DNA from: Gemmatimonadota bacterium
Lineage (GTDB): Bacteria > Latescibacterota > UBA2968 > UBA8231
Assembly: GCA_009841115.1 (NCBI GenBank)
Contig: VXML01000014.1
Coordinates: forward strand, 28,993 to 85,386
Length of the DNA stretch: 56,394 bases
Direction of reading: 5' to 3'
Shown: positions 1-8,866 of the stretch, in pieces
Layout of the letters: every line of letters begins with the position of its first letter
Position numbering within the stretch: position 1 is the first letter of the stretch
The notes under the pieces: generated by a model
The model's database searches: none
What the model was told of the DNA's origin: nothing
Seen by the model: the letters and a program-made list of their open reading frames with translations, nothing else
Position numbers and translations under genes: made by a program

Positions 1-1403
1 GACTCCGGGAGAAACTGCGGGTCGCTCGCGTGCAGGCTGAGGTAATCGTCCACCAAGTCCCGTGGGCTGTCCGCCCGTTGGGCGGGGGTATGGATGTCCT
101 GGACCCGCTGCATCAGTGTGTCCAAGACTTTCGCCCGGCGTCTCATGCCCGGGGTGTTCAGCGTGAATCTGGGCAGGAGCTTGGCGACGTGTACGCTGAG
201 GGCCCGTTCCTTGTACACCATCAGGTCGTCCATTAGGTCCTGGGTATCGACGCCGATTAACAGTGGGGAGAGCTGGGCGTTCACCATCTCCCGGCACATG
301 GACGTGGCGCGGTATGAGTCCCCAACCGTCAAGCTCGCCATGTACTTGCGCCCCCGATTGTAGAGCTGGTCTAGCTGTCCTCCCAGCCTCGCGGCAGAAT
401 AGGCGGGCGACAGGGACTTGCGAAGCCGGAAGTGATCGGCTCCGTCTAGGGCGGGCAGGACGCCGGACGCGCCGTAGACCTTCTCGAAGTCGCTGAAGTA
501 GTCCCTGGCTCTCAGGTACATGCGCCCGCGCTTGTGTACCCAGCGGTTTGTCTCGAGTCCGGCCAGGAAGGTCATGGGCTCCGAGAAGGGAGGGCGGATC
601 TGGAACACCGGACCGTACTCCTCCGCAAGGCTCCCGAAGAGCGCGTTCAGGTTGCCGTCTCGACTATGCGGGTTCAGCAGCAGCTTGGGCAGCGAAACCG
701 TCGGAATCTTCCTAGCAAGGGCAGGACGGCGAAGGGCTGGGACGGCGAGGTTCTGAGAGACCGCAGAGGCGAGGGAGCGGCCGATTAGGTCCATCTTGCA
801 GATGAACTCGATGCGCTCCTCCGCCTCGTCGTCGAGCTGGAATATGAAACGAAATACGTCGCAGGTATTGACGAGGCAGATAATGATGACATCTCTCGGA
901 TCGGGAATCTCGTCGGTGAAGATGACCCTGCTGATACGCGTCCTTATGAACTGGCCTGCAGTGCCCTCCTCCGACTTGCCGTACAGTTCCCCATGCCAGA
1001 CGGTAGGCGCCAGTGTCCAGAATTCACCGTCGTGATATTCTAGGAGCTTCAGGTCAACGAGGCGGTCCAGAACCGCATCAATGATCGATTCCGCACGGGG
1101 AGCGAGCCGTTCGATCCAGTACTGGGCGTTCCGTTGAACAGATTCGGCTGCGATTTCTTTCAGAATGGAGTCTAGGGCAGGTCTCCCCGTTTCTGTCTCG
1201 TCCACGAGTAACAGGGATTCCATGTCCGTGTCGATGCGCGATCTGAGTGAAAGCTCCGCGAGCACGGCACCGACCACGGCGCAGTTCAAATGCCAGCCGG
1301 GGACCTGGTGAAAGTAGCCAGTTTCCTCGTTGAGGAGCATCAGGATGAGCTCTTCGGTGAGACTTAGCGCTTGGCTCGTCAAATCCTCGGTAGTATTAGC
1401 CAT
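1..1403 (-). CDS. GPP34 (GOLPH3-like) domain fused to cytochrome P450, C-terminus outside window
   Basis: The start codon is at 1403 with GGGAGG about 10 nt upstream, and the frame stays open for 467 codons to the window edge. Residues about 12-200 match the bacterial GPP34/GOLPH3 pattern: LSLTEELILMLL at the start, VLAELSLRSRI, a DETETGRPALD segment, a helix-rich middle and IPDPRDVIIICLV. From about residue 255 the sequence reads as a P450 N-terminal half: EEYGPVFQI, FLAGLETNRWV, then a C-helix HFRLRKSLSPAYS (324-336) with the HxxxR expected to contact the haem propionates. The I-helix, ExxR and haem-cysteine regions would lie beyond position 1, so catalytic competence cannot be judged. Only 31 bp separate it from the RND pump gene, so it is probably the last visible gene of that operon. 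GPP34 binds acidic phosphoinositide-type membranes in eukaryotes. A membrane-docking role here is inference. Confidence 0.85.
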   Translation of the reverse strand, partial: MANTTEDLTSQALSLTEELILMLLNEETGYFHQVPGWHLNCAVVGAVLAELSLRSRIDTDMESLLLVDETETGRPALDSILKEIAAESVQRNAQYWIERLAPRAESIIDAVLDRLVDLKLLEYHDGEFWTLAPTVWHGELYGKSEEGTAGQFIRTRISRVIFTDEIPDPRDVIIICLVNTCDVFRFIFQLDDEAEERIEFICKMDLIGRSLASAVSQNLAVPALRRPALARKIPTVSLPKLLLNPHSRDGNLNALFGSLAEEYGPVFQIRPPFSEPMTFLAGLETNRWVHKRGRMYLRARDYFSDFEKVYGASGVLPALDGADHFRLRKSLSPAYSAARLGGQLDQLYNRGRKYMASLTVGDSYRATSMCREMVNAQLSPLLIGVDTQDLMDDLMVYKERALSVHVAKLLPRFTLNTPGMRRRAKVLDTLMQRVQDIHTPAQRADSPRDLVDDYLSLHASDPQFLPE

Positions 1404-1434
1404 AGGTTTCTGCCTCCCTGTATCATGAAGTGCA

Positions 1435-4400
1435 TTACTCGGTACCGGCGCCGGAACGGCCCCGAGAAGCAATCAGACGCAGATGGATGGTGTAAAGCGC
1501 GGGAACGATCATCATGAGTATAGCCGTAGTAACGAGAATGCCGCAACCGAGCGAGGCGGCAAAGGGGATCAGGAACTGGGCTTGGATGGCACGTTCCAGA
1601 ATAAGGGGAGTGAAGCCAAGGAACGTAGTCACGGAAGTGAGCATGATCGGACGAAAGCGCCCCTTGGCACCCTCCACGATCGCCGTCCTTGCCAAGGTGC
1701 CTTCCCCGATTTTCTGATCGATGAAATCGATCATGACTAGGGAATCGTTCACGACCACCCCGCTCAGGCCGAAGATACCCATGAAAGATACGGCACTCAG
1801 GGCTACTCCGAGGACCCAGTGCCCCAAGATCACGCCGACGAACCCGAAGGGGATGACGGCCATGATGATGAACGGCTTTGTATAGGATCGGAGGGGGATG
1901 GCGAGTAGCGCGAAGATCAGGAGCATGGCAATCGCAAATCCGCGATACAGCGCATCCAGGGATTCGAGCTGCTGTTGTTGTTCCCCTCCGAAGCTGTATG
2001 TCAGATCCGGGTGCAGGGCGGTCAGATCCGCGAGGATCGAATTGGCCAGGATGTCGTTGGCTTCGTCGCCTGAAATCACCGAAGCATCCACGTCCGCAGT
2101 GACCGTGACGACGCGCTGGCCGTCCTTCCGTCGAATGGCCGGCGGCGACACCCCCGGGTTCAGGGAGGCCACACTCATGATCGGGACCTCGGCCCCGCCC
2201 GGCGTACGGAGCAGGTATCCTTCGACATCGGTGATGGATTTTCGTTCATCGGAGGGCAGGCGCACATAGACCCGGATCTCTTCCCGGCCGCGCTGCACCC
2301 GAACGGCCTCTGCGCCGAAGAACGCCGCCCGCGCCTGCCCCGCCAGCTCTTCAAGCGTTAGACCGAGGGTGTGCGCTTCCGGCCGCAATTCGAGCTGTAT
2401 TTCCGGGATGCCTGGGGTGTGATCCGAGCGCACGTCGTAAACGCCTCCCACGCCGCGGAGCCCATCGACCACGGAATCTGCGATCTGGACGAGGCGCTCC
2501 GGGTCCGGATGCGACAACACGGCCTCCACCGGGTTGCCCAAGGTGAAGACCTCGCTGCTGAAGGTGATGCCGCGTACGTAGGGCAGCACCCCCACTTCCT
2601 CCCGCCATGCCTGCACGACCTCTCCGGTAGAAATTTCTCTCTGTTGAGCACCCAGGAGTTTGAACTCAATGGTGGCGATGTTGGCTTGCGGATTGAGGGT
2701 CGGCTCTGGATTGAGCCCGCCCTCGAGTCTTGATCCCTGTCCGACGGTCACTGTTACGCCGGTCAGCAGCGGTGGCGCGTCCCCGGGCCGGCCGCGCGAG
2801 AGTCGTTCGATGACCCGGTGGCCTGCGGCCTCCAGTTCCTGCGCCACTTCGTACGTCCTCGGAGCGGTCGCCCCATCGGGCATCTCCAGGACGACCGTCG
2901 CGATATCCCCCTCCACGTCAGCGGCCAGCGTGGTAGGAACGATCCCCGCGGGCAACAGGGAGATGCTTAGCACGAGCATTCCCACAGCCCCCGCCATTGT
3001 CACCGCGGGCTGGTCGGTGGCGAACTGCAGGGCCCGATCCAGCGGGCCTTGGACGAATCTGTTCAGCAGCGCGTCAACGCGCCCTTGGAGCCGCGCGAAG
3101 AACCGGTCGAAGGCATTGGCCGGCACCCACTCCGGGCCGTGCAGGTGGGACAGGTGGTTGGGCAGCACCAGCAGCGATTCGATTAGGGAAATCAGCAGCA
3201 TGGCGATCATGATGATCGGCAGGGCCCGCCACACCTCACCGACGCCGCCGGGAATGAACAGCAACGGGACGAAGGCCACCACCGACGTCAGAACTGCGAA
3301 CGTCAACGGCACCTTGATCCGCCGTACGCCGCGGATCGCGGCTAGGACCCCGGGTGTTCCCCGCTTGCGTTCGTATCGAATGTGCTCGGCCACGACGATG
3401 GCATCGTCGACGATGATTCCTATGGCGAGGACAAAGGAGAACAGGCTGATGGTGTTGATCGCCACGTCGAATGCCATCATGATGGCGAGGGCGCCGATTC
3501 CCGAAACGGCGAGGCCCACGGCGACCCAAAGCGCGAGCCGGATTTCGAGAAACAGGCTGAGTGCTATCAGCACCAGCAACAGGCCCAGGATCCCGTTCTT
3601 GAGGAGAAGATCGGCGCGTTCCTCATAGACCTGGGATTCGTCATTCCACATGGTGACGCCCACACCGTCCGGCAGGGCCGGGATCACTTGGTCCGCTAGG
3701 TGCTCGCGGACGGTCGTGGCCACGTCCATCACCTGCTCGCCATCGGCCCGGTAGATCTCGACGAATACCGCCGGATGGTTCTGATGCCGGACGATCAGGT
3801 CGGCTTCCTCGAAACCGTCGCGGACCTCGGCGATATCGCCAAGGCGCAGGACCGTGCCGTCACGACCGCTGAGAAGGACGATCTCCTCGAAGTCCTGTTG
3901 GTCGTAGTTCTGGCCGAGGGTGCGGACCCGCACCTGGGATTCCCGGGTATTGATACTGCCGGCAGATAAGTCCAAGGAACTGCGACGAATGGTGTTGGCT
4001 ATGTCGGTGAGTGTGAGTCCAAGTGCTCTTAGCCGATGAAGCGGTACCTCGATAGAGATTTCGTAGCTCCGGACACCGCTGACCTCGACTTGGGACACGG
4101 AAGGAAGCGCCGTCAGTTCATCCTCGATTTGGTACGCCAATTCCTTCAGCGAGCGTTCGGACACGTCGCCGTGGACGATGAGCCGCATCATGCTCATGCG
4201 GTTGGTCATCTCCCTGAAACTGGGACGATCGGCACCGGCCGGGAAAGACTGTATGCGATTGACCGCAGACTCGATATCGTCTAGGGCCCGGGCCATGTCC
4301 GTGTCGAAATCCATCTGGACCCGCACGGAGGCCATGCCCGGGGCCGCTACCGACTTGACCGCCTTCACGTCATCCAGCCCGCTGACCTGGTCTTCGATCT

Positions 4401-4629
4401 TGACGACGATCGACTCCTCGATCTCCTCCGGTGTGGCACCGGGATAGGCCATCGACACTTCAATATGGTAGAAATGAGTGGTGGGCCACGCTTCCCGGTC
4501 GAGTCCGGTCAGCGACACCAGCCCAGCGGCGATGATACCCCACATCAACAGATTGGCGGCTACACTGTTGCCCGCCATGTAGGCGAGTGGGCCGGACCGT
4601 TCTTGGTGATTGTCGTTGCTATGACTCAT
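1435..4629 (-). CDS. RND family efflux pump, inner-membrane subunit
   Basis: This 1064-residue protein has the length and layout of an AcrB/HAE-type RND transporter: an N-terminal membrane helix, a large periplasmic porter loop, a central block of helices, a second loop and a second block. The TM4 segment IIVDDAIVVAEHIR contains the paired aspartates used for proton relay in drug-type RND pumps. The C-terminal half repeats the fold (VVVNDSLVMIDFI). Its start overlaps the stop of the upstream fusion-protein gene by 4 bp, indicating translational coupling. It would export a hydrophobic or amphipathic substrate from the inner membrane or periplasm using the proton gradient. The substrate cannot be read from sequence. 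The P450 fusion directly downstream suggests a lipid or terpenoid-like compound, which is only an inference. Confidence 0.95.
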   Translation of the reverse strand: MSHSNDNHQERSGPLAYMAGNSVAANLLMWGIIAAGLVSLTGLDREAWPTTHFYHIEVSMAYPGATPEEIEESIVVKIEDQVSGLDDVKAVKSVAAPGMASVRVQMDFDTDMARALDDIESAVNRIQSFPAGADRPSFREMTNRMSMMRLIVHGDVSERSLKELAYQIEDELTALPSVSQVEVSGVRSYEISIEVPLHRLRALGLTLTDIANTIRRSSLDLSAGSINTRESQVRVRTLGQNYDQQDFEEIVLLSGRDGTVLRLGDIAEVRDGFEEADLIVRHQNHPAVFVEIYRADGEQVMDVATTVREHLADQVIPALPDGVGVTMWNDESQVYEERADLLLKNGILGLLLVLIALSLFLEIRLALWVAVGLAVSGIGALAIMMAFDVAINTISLFSFVLAIGIIVDDAIVVAEHIRYERKRGTPGVLAAIRGVRRIKVPLTFAVLTSVVAFVPLLFIPGGVGEVWRALPIIMIAMLLISLIESLLVLPNHLSHLHGPEWVPANAFDRFFARLQGRVDALLNRFVQGPLDRALQFATDQPAVTMAGAVGMLVLSISLLPAGIVPTTLAADVEGDIATVVLEMPDGATAPRTYEVAQELEAAGHRVIERLSRGRPGDAPPLLTGVTVTVGQGSRLEGGLNPEPTLNPQANIATIEFKLLGAQQREISTGEVVQAWREEVGVLPYVRGITFSSEVFTLGNPVEAVLSHPDPERLVQIADSVVDGLRGVGGVYDVRSDHTPGIPEIQLELRPEAHTLGLTLEELAGQARAAFFGAEAVRVQRGREEIRVYVRLPSDERKSITDVEGYLLRTPGGAEVPIMSVASLNPGVSPPAIRRKDGQRVVTVTADVDASVISGDEANDILANSILADLTALHPDLTYSFGGEQQQQLESLDALYRGFAIAMLLIFALLAIPLRSYTKPFIIMAVIPFGFVGVILGHWVLGVALSAVSFMGIFGLSGVVVNDSLVMIDFIDQKIGEGTLARTAIVEGAKGRFRPIMLTSVTTFLGFTPLILERAIQAQFLIPFAASLGCGILVTTAILMMIVPALYTIHLRLIASRGRSGAGTE

Positions 4630-5828
4630 GGGGTCGGGTCAACTCCCGTTAGGACGCGCATGCCTTCGGTGGCAAACTGGATTCCACCGGTGATGACGGC
4701 CTGGCCGCTTGCGAGGGTGCCGGTTACATAGACCTCGTCGTTAGTGCGTTGTAATACCTGTACCGGAACGATACTTACTGCACCGCCATCGTTGACGACC
4801 CAAATCTCGTTGCCGGATTGCAGGGCCGCGCGCGGCACTTGGTAGTATCCTTCTAATTCAAGACCCTCTATTTCCACCTCGACGAATTTGCCAACTAGGA
4901 GCGGGGGACTGCCGCCGAGAGGAACTGTTCCGGCTATTGGGATGCCTGAATTAATTGGGTCTGGTACGCGCACGATCACGTCGATGGTGCGCGTTTGCTT
5001 GTCAAGGGATGCCTCGCCACGGTCCACGTAACCATCCCAGGCATAGGTGCCGTCGCCGTAGCGAGCGATTACGCGCACAGCCACTGTCCGATTCCCGTCG
5101 CCCGCCGCAAGGGACCACAGCCCCGGGATTAAAGCCGCATCGGCATCGGACAGGGGCACGATTACCTCTACGGCATCCGTGGCGAAAATCCGCGCGACAG
5201 GCTGGCCGGCCGCCACGATTTGTCCCACATCCACGGATTCTTCCTGCACAAAACCAGCAAAAGGAGCCGTTACCTTGGTTCTGGAGAGGGCGAGATTAGC
5301 ATCGGCGAGTCTAGCCTCGTCGCGGTCAAATGCGGCCCGTGCCGCGTTCAACTGAGGTTCCCTTAGCGCGAGCGTATTCGCCGTGGCTGGCTCTCGTCGC
5401 CCTGAGTAAAGTTCGTATTGCGTACGGGCAATGGATGCCTGTTCCTGCTCTTTGAGTAAAGCCACTCGGCTGGCCGCGAGGTTGGCCTCCGCTTCCTGCA
5501 CGCGGTATTGATAATCGACTTCTTCGATGCGGAAGATCGCTTGGCCCGCCGCCACCCGTCCACCGCTTTGAAATCCCGAATCCACCCAGACGATCTTGCC
5601 ACCCACTTGTGGAACGATATCGATCTCTGCGCTGGGCCTCACGGTACCAGAGCCAAATACAGGTATGGGGCCGGTGCCGGCTGTGACTAGGCCAGTCTGC
5701 ACGAATGGTATCTGGGGGGGCTGTTCGGTGCGGGTCGGTTCGGGTGCCAGTGAAATCAAAAAAGCAGCCAAAGCAACGGAAGCTATGACAATGACGCCGG
5801 CAATTATAAAACTGGATATGCGGGACAT
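4626..5828 (-). CDS. RND periplasmic adaptor (membrane fusion protein)
   Basis: The 400-residue protein starts with a single membrane anchor (about residues 7-27, FIIAGVIVIASVALAAFLI). It continues with a lipoyl/biotinyl-like half motif (VPQVGGKIVWVDSGFQSGG), an alpha-helical hairpin rich in A/E/R (about 110-200), the second lipoyl half (TKVTAPFAGFVQEESV) and beta-barrel domains. This is the HlyD/AcrA family arrangement. It links the inner-membrane pump to the outer-membrane factor. It lies 6 bp after the outer-membrane-factor gene and overlaps the pump gene by 4 bp, so the three are one transcription unit. It lacks a lipobox cysteine at the N-terminus, so it is anchored by the helix rather than by a lipid. 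Confidence 0.93.
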   Translation of the reverse strand: MSRISSFIIAGVIVIASVALAAFLISLAPEPTRTEQPPQIPFVQTGLVTAGTGPIPVFGSGTVRPSAEIDIVPQVGGKIVWVDSGFQSGGRVAAGQAIFRIEEVDYQYRVQEAEANLAASRVALLKEQEQASIARTQYELYSGRREPATANTLALREPQLNAARAAFDRDEARLADANLALSRTKVTAPFAGFVQEESVDVGQIVAAGQPVARIFATDAVEVIVPLSDADAALIPGLWSLAAGDGNRTVAVRVIARYGDGTYAWDGYVDRGEASLDKQTRTIDVIVRVPDPINSGIPIAGTVPLGGSPPLLVGKFVEVEIEGLELEGYYQVPRAALQSGNEIWVVNDGGAVSIVPVQVLQRTNDEVYVTGTLASGQAVITGGIQFATEGMRVLTGVDPTP

Positions 5829-5834
5829 GGCGAT

Positions 5835-7412
5835 TTACTCCGTGGAGGTCGAAAGAATACTCGACGGGGGCCTCTGCTGGAGGGCTTCCCTTGCGTTGGC
5901 GGTCCACGCACCGCCGAGGGCGCGGTGCAGCACAAGACGCGCAAACCCTAGATCGCGCGCTGCCGTCGCTAGGACGGATTGCGTACCTAGGAAGGTGTGC
6001 GTCGCCGTCAGGAAAGACTCATAGTCACCCACGCCAGAGACATACCGCTGCTCCTGCAACGCAGCTTCCGCCTGCGCCTCTACCGCCAGCGAAGCGAGCA
6101 ACGCATGACGGCGGCGGCTGGCCTCCAGCCCCACAAGGGCAGCCTCAACCTCGTTGACCGCGGTTACCACGGAACGCCCGAAGGCGGCGGCCGCTTCATT
6201 CAATCTGGCTTCGGCAAGCGCGACATTGCTGCGCAGCCGAGAGCCTTGGAATACGGGGCCGAGCAGGTTCAGGCTCAGATTCCGGAACCATTGATCAGGA
6301 TCGAACAACTCTCCTGCTTCCGTACTTTGCAGCCCGATGGCACCGGACAGGGACAATTTCGGTAGCAAATCCGCGCGGCGGGCACCCACTGTGTAGCGGG
6401 CCGCTGCCACCCGCTGCCTTGCTGCGCTGACGTCAGGCCGCTGCACTAGGAGATCGGCGGGAATGCCGGCCGGAACGGGGTCGAGGGCTGCGGAAGGTGT
6501 CAAGGAATCGGGCAACATGTCTGCTAGGTCGGCGCGGTAACCACCCATAAGCACCCATAGTCGCCCCTCTGCATTCGCTAGCAGCGCTTCGATTTGCGGC
6601 AACTCGGCTTGCGCATTGCGCAGATTGCGCCGCGCCGTAAAGAGGCCGCGCCTATCGATCAGCCCGCGGTCGTAAAGAGAATCGGCCAACGACTTCCGCT
6701 GCTGAAAGACTTCCACGATTTCGCCTGCCAGCCTGTGTTGGTGGCGCAGGTTGGCGATCTCTAGGTAGGTCCGCACGGTTTCGGTTAGTACCCCCATGCG
6801 GGCCGTCAGGTAGTCCGCTTCCGAAGCCAGCCGCTCGGCTCCGGCGGCGCGGGCGTCGTTGCGATTGCGGCCCCAGAAGTCGAGTTCGTAGGCGAATTCC
6901 GCGCCGATGTTGTAGGTAGTAAGGCCGAGCCGGTCGGGGAGCGCGATTCCGACTGCGCTGTCTGTAGCGGAACCTAGCCCCAATTCGTCCAATTGCGCGC
7001 CGATTCCCGCATTGGTAGGGGTATCGAAATCATTGACGCCAGCCGAAGGCTGAAGCAGCGGAAACGCCGGGGATTTGGCGATGCGTTCCCGCGCTCTAGC
7101 CTGCTCGACCCGGGCGACCGCCCCGGCTAGATCGAAGTTTGAGGCAAGCACCGCTTCGATTGCTTGGTCGAGAACCGGGTCGGCGAAGGTCTTCCACCAT
7201 TCCAGCGGCTCGTATGAGCCGGCAACTTCACTGCTGGCAAACTCGTTGGGTAACTCTGCAACCAATTCGGGAACTGGAGGGGACTTCAGGGTAAGGGAGC
7301 AAGCGGAGATGAGAGAGCCGACGATTGCCGGAGATAGCAATACTAGGAGGGTGTTGCACCGAACGCGTATGGCCGATAGGCTAAACGAGCGTCTGATTGG
7401 TATGATTGGCAT
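5835..7412 (-). CDS. Outer membrane factor lipoprotein, NodT/OprM type
   Basis: This 525-residue protein has a signal peptide with a lipobox ending in L-I-S-A-C, the acylated cysteine being residue 38. Two repeated helical-barrel halves follow, with typical OEP-family segments such as SEADYLTARMGVLTETVRTY and ADLLVQRPDVSAARQRVAAA. The first gene of the minus-strand efflux operon, it forms the trimeric outer-membrane duct. The start at 7412 has only a weak ribosome site. An internal start would lose the n-region, so the upstream ATG is kept. A diverged copy of its first 40-50 codons is found as an orphan fragment near 14.8-14.9 kb. Confidence 0.92.
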   Translation of the reverse strand: MPIIPIRRSFSLSAIRVRCNTLLVLLSPAIVGSLISACSLTLKSPPVPELVAELPNEFASSEVAGSYEPLEWWKTFADPVLDQAIEAVLASNFDLAGAVARVEQARARERIAKSPAFPLLQPSAGVNDFDTPTNAGIGAQLDELGLGSATDSAVGIALPDRLGLTTYNIGAEFAYELDFWGRNRNDARAAGAERLASEADYLTARMGVLTETVRTYLEIANLRHQHRLAGEIVEVFQQRKSLADSLYDRGLIDRRGLFTARRNLRNAQAELPQIEALLANAEGRLWVLMGGYRADLADMLPDSLTPSAALDPVPAGIPADLLVQRPDVSAARQRVAAARYTVGARRADLLPKLSLSGAIGLQSTEAGELFDPDQWFRNLSLNLLGPVFQGSRLRSNVALAEARLNEAAAAFGRSVVTAVNEVEAALVGLEASRRRHALLASLAVEAQAEAALQEQRYVSGVGDYESFLTATHTFLGTQSVLATAARDLGFARLVLHRALGGAWTANAREALQQRPPSSILSTSTE

Positions 7413-7487
7413 GTCGCTGGCCCACCAAAAATTAACTTGGTGCTGCGAGGTATCTACTTAGTTAAGTTACTGATGTTACGCAGCGCA

Positions 7488-7522
7488 AGTAAGGGCGGTG
7501 CGGAGCGCGAACCGCCCTTACT
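7488..7522. repeat. Perfect 12-bp inverted repeat between divergent genes
   Basis: The arms AGTAAGGGCGGT (7488-7499) and ACCGCCCTTACT (7511-7522) are exact reverse complements with an 11-nt GC-rich loop. It sits in the 158-bp gap between the start of the efflux operon (7412, minus) and the enolase-family gene (7571, plus), about 75 bp from the former and 50 bp from the latter. No T-run follows on either strand, so it is not a classical terminator. It could be an operator, a leader hairpin for one of the transcripts, or a remnant mobile repeat. Confidence 0.6.
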
Positions 7523-7570
7523 CTGGATGCTGAATTCAAATTGATCGACAAAATACGACGGAGCAGAGCG

Positions 7571-8731
7571 ATGAAAATAGCTGACGTTAGAGCATTCCCG
7601 TTGCGGATCAGTAAGTCGGAAGAGGCGTCGCAAGCGCCGACCATTGATGCAGGCGATTACCGCGTGGACCATTCGAGATCTATAACGATCTACTCGCCCC
7701 ATCACGAGACCACTGTTATCCGGGTTGAAACAGACAACGGAATTGTCGGGTGGGGTGAGGCGCAGTCGCCGGTGTCGCCGAACACGACTGCGACCATAGT
7801 GCGCGAATTGGTACGACCACTGGTGATGGGGCGCGATCCGTTCGACATTGAGGCGATTTGGACGTGCAACTACGATGCGATGCGGGAGCGCGGACATTTG
7901 ACGGGTTTCTACATCGACGCCATCGGGGGGACGGATATAGCGTTGTGGGATATCGTGGGGAAGGCTATTGGGAAGCCGGTACACAAAATTGCAGGGGGAC
8001 GCTATCGAGATGAGATCTTGCTCTACGCAGGGATCGGCGGTACGGATCCAGTGAAGGCTGCAGATGCGGCTGAGGAGCATGTGGGCTATGGGTACAAGGC
8101 GCTGAAGTTGCACTTGCTGTTGGATGTGGAAGGCGTCGCAGAGATTTGCCGCGCCGTGCGGCAGCGCGTCGGGCCGGGCATCATGCTGATGGTCGATACG
8201 CACATGCGGCAGACGGTCGCCAGTTCGATACGGCTGGGTCGCGAGTTGGAGAAGCTAAGTTTTACTTGGTTGGAAGCGCCGATCATACCGGACGATATAC
8301 CGGGGCAGGCGGAGATAACTCGGGCGTTGGATATGGCGGTGGCGATAGGGGAGTGGACGCGCACTCGCTACGAGATGCGCGAGCAGTTCGAGCGCCGGGC
8401 GTACGACATTTTGATGCACGACATCGCACGGACGGGGATTACCGAGGGACATCGGATTGCGACGCTGGCCGACACCTACAACATTCCGGTCGCGCCGCAT
8501 GTCGGAGGGGGTGGGATCCTGTCGGTGGCAGCGACCGTCGAGTGGTCGGCGTCGTGTCCGAACTTCATGATTATGGAACACAGCCACCACGCCAACGCGA
8601 TGAAGAGTCGGATACTCAAGGAGCCGTACGAACCCGAAAACGGCTACTACAAGGTTACGGATCGGCCGGGGTTAGGTGTTGAGGTGGATGAGGCGGCGTT
8701 GGAGAGGTACGCGTTTCCGGGGGTGATATGA
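7571..8731 (+). CDS. Mandelate racemase / muconate lactonizing enzyme family protein (enolase superfamily)
   Basis: The product has 386 residues. The start at 7571 gives the usual MKIADVRAFPLR opening; the open frame extends ten codons further upstream without support. Family landmarks are visible: a lysine-containing strand end (ALKLHLLL), the three metal ligands in VDTHM, WLEAP and AIGEW, and the catalytic-site histidine in VAPHVGGGG. The family abstracts a proton alpha to a carboxylate, usually to dehydrate or racemise sugar acids. Substrate specificity cannot be assigned from sequence alone. It is the first gene of a short plus-strand unit and is followed after 135 bp by an SDR, a pairing common in sugar-acid catabolism. 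Confidence 0.9.
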   Translation: MKIADVRAFPLRISKSEEASQAPTIDAGDYRVDHSRSITIYSPHHETTVIRVETDNGIVGWGEAQSPVSPNTTATIVRELVRPLVMGRDPFDIEAIWTCNYDAMRERGHLTGFYIDAIGGTDIALWDIVGKAIGKPVHKIAGGRYRDEILLYAGIGGTDPVKAADAAEEHVGYGYKALKLHLLLDVEGVAEICRAVRQRVGPGIMLMVDTHMRQTVASSIRLGRELEKLSFTWLEAPIIPDDIPGQAEITRALDMAVAIGEWTRTRYEMREQFERRAYDILMHDIARTGITEGHRIATLADTYNIPVAPHVGGGGILSVAATVEWSASCPNFMIMEHSHHANAMKSRILKEPYEPENGYYKVTDRPGLGVEVDEAALERYAFPGVI

Positions 8732-8866
8732 TCCGCAGATGGACGCAGAATAGTAGAAACAGGATGATCCGCATCTCAAATCGTTCAATAATTCAGGATT
8801 GCTATATCACCGTCCGGTGCTGGCTGGCTGCGGCGCTGCCGGTCGATTGAGCAAAGGAGCAATGCC

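Noticed and set aside
30..1035. Several short plus-strand open frames over the first kilobase.
   Set aside because: They are shadows of the long minus-strand GPP34-P450 frame, which has family motifs and a ribosome site.
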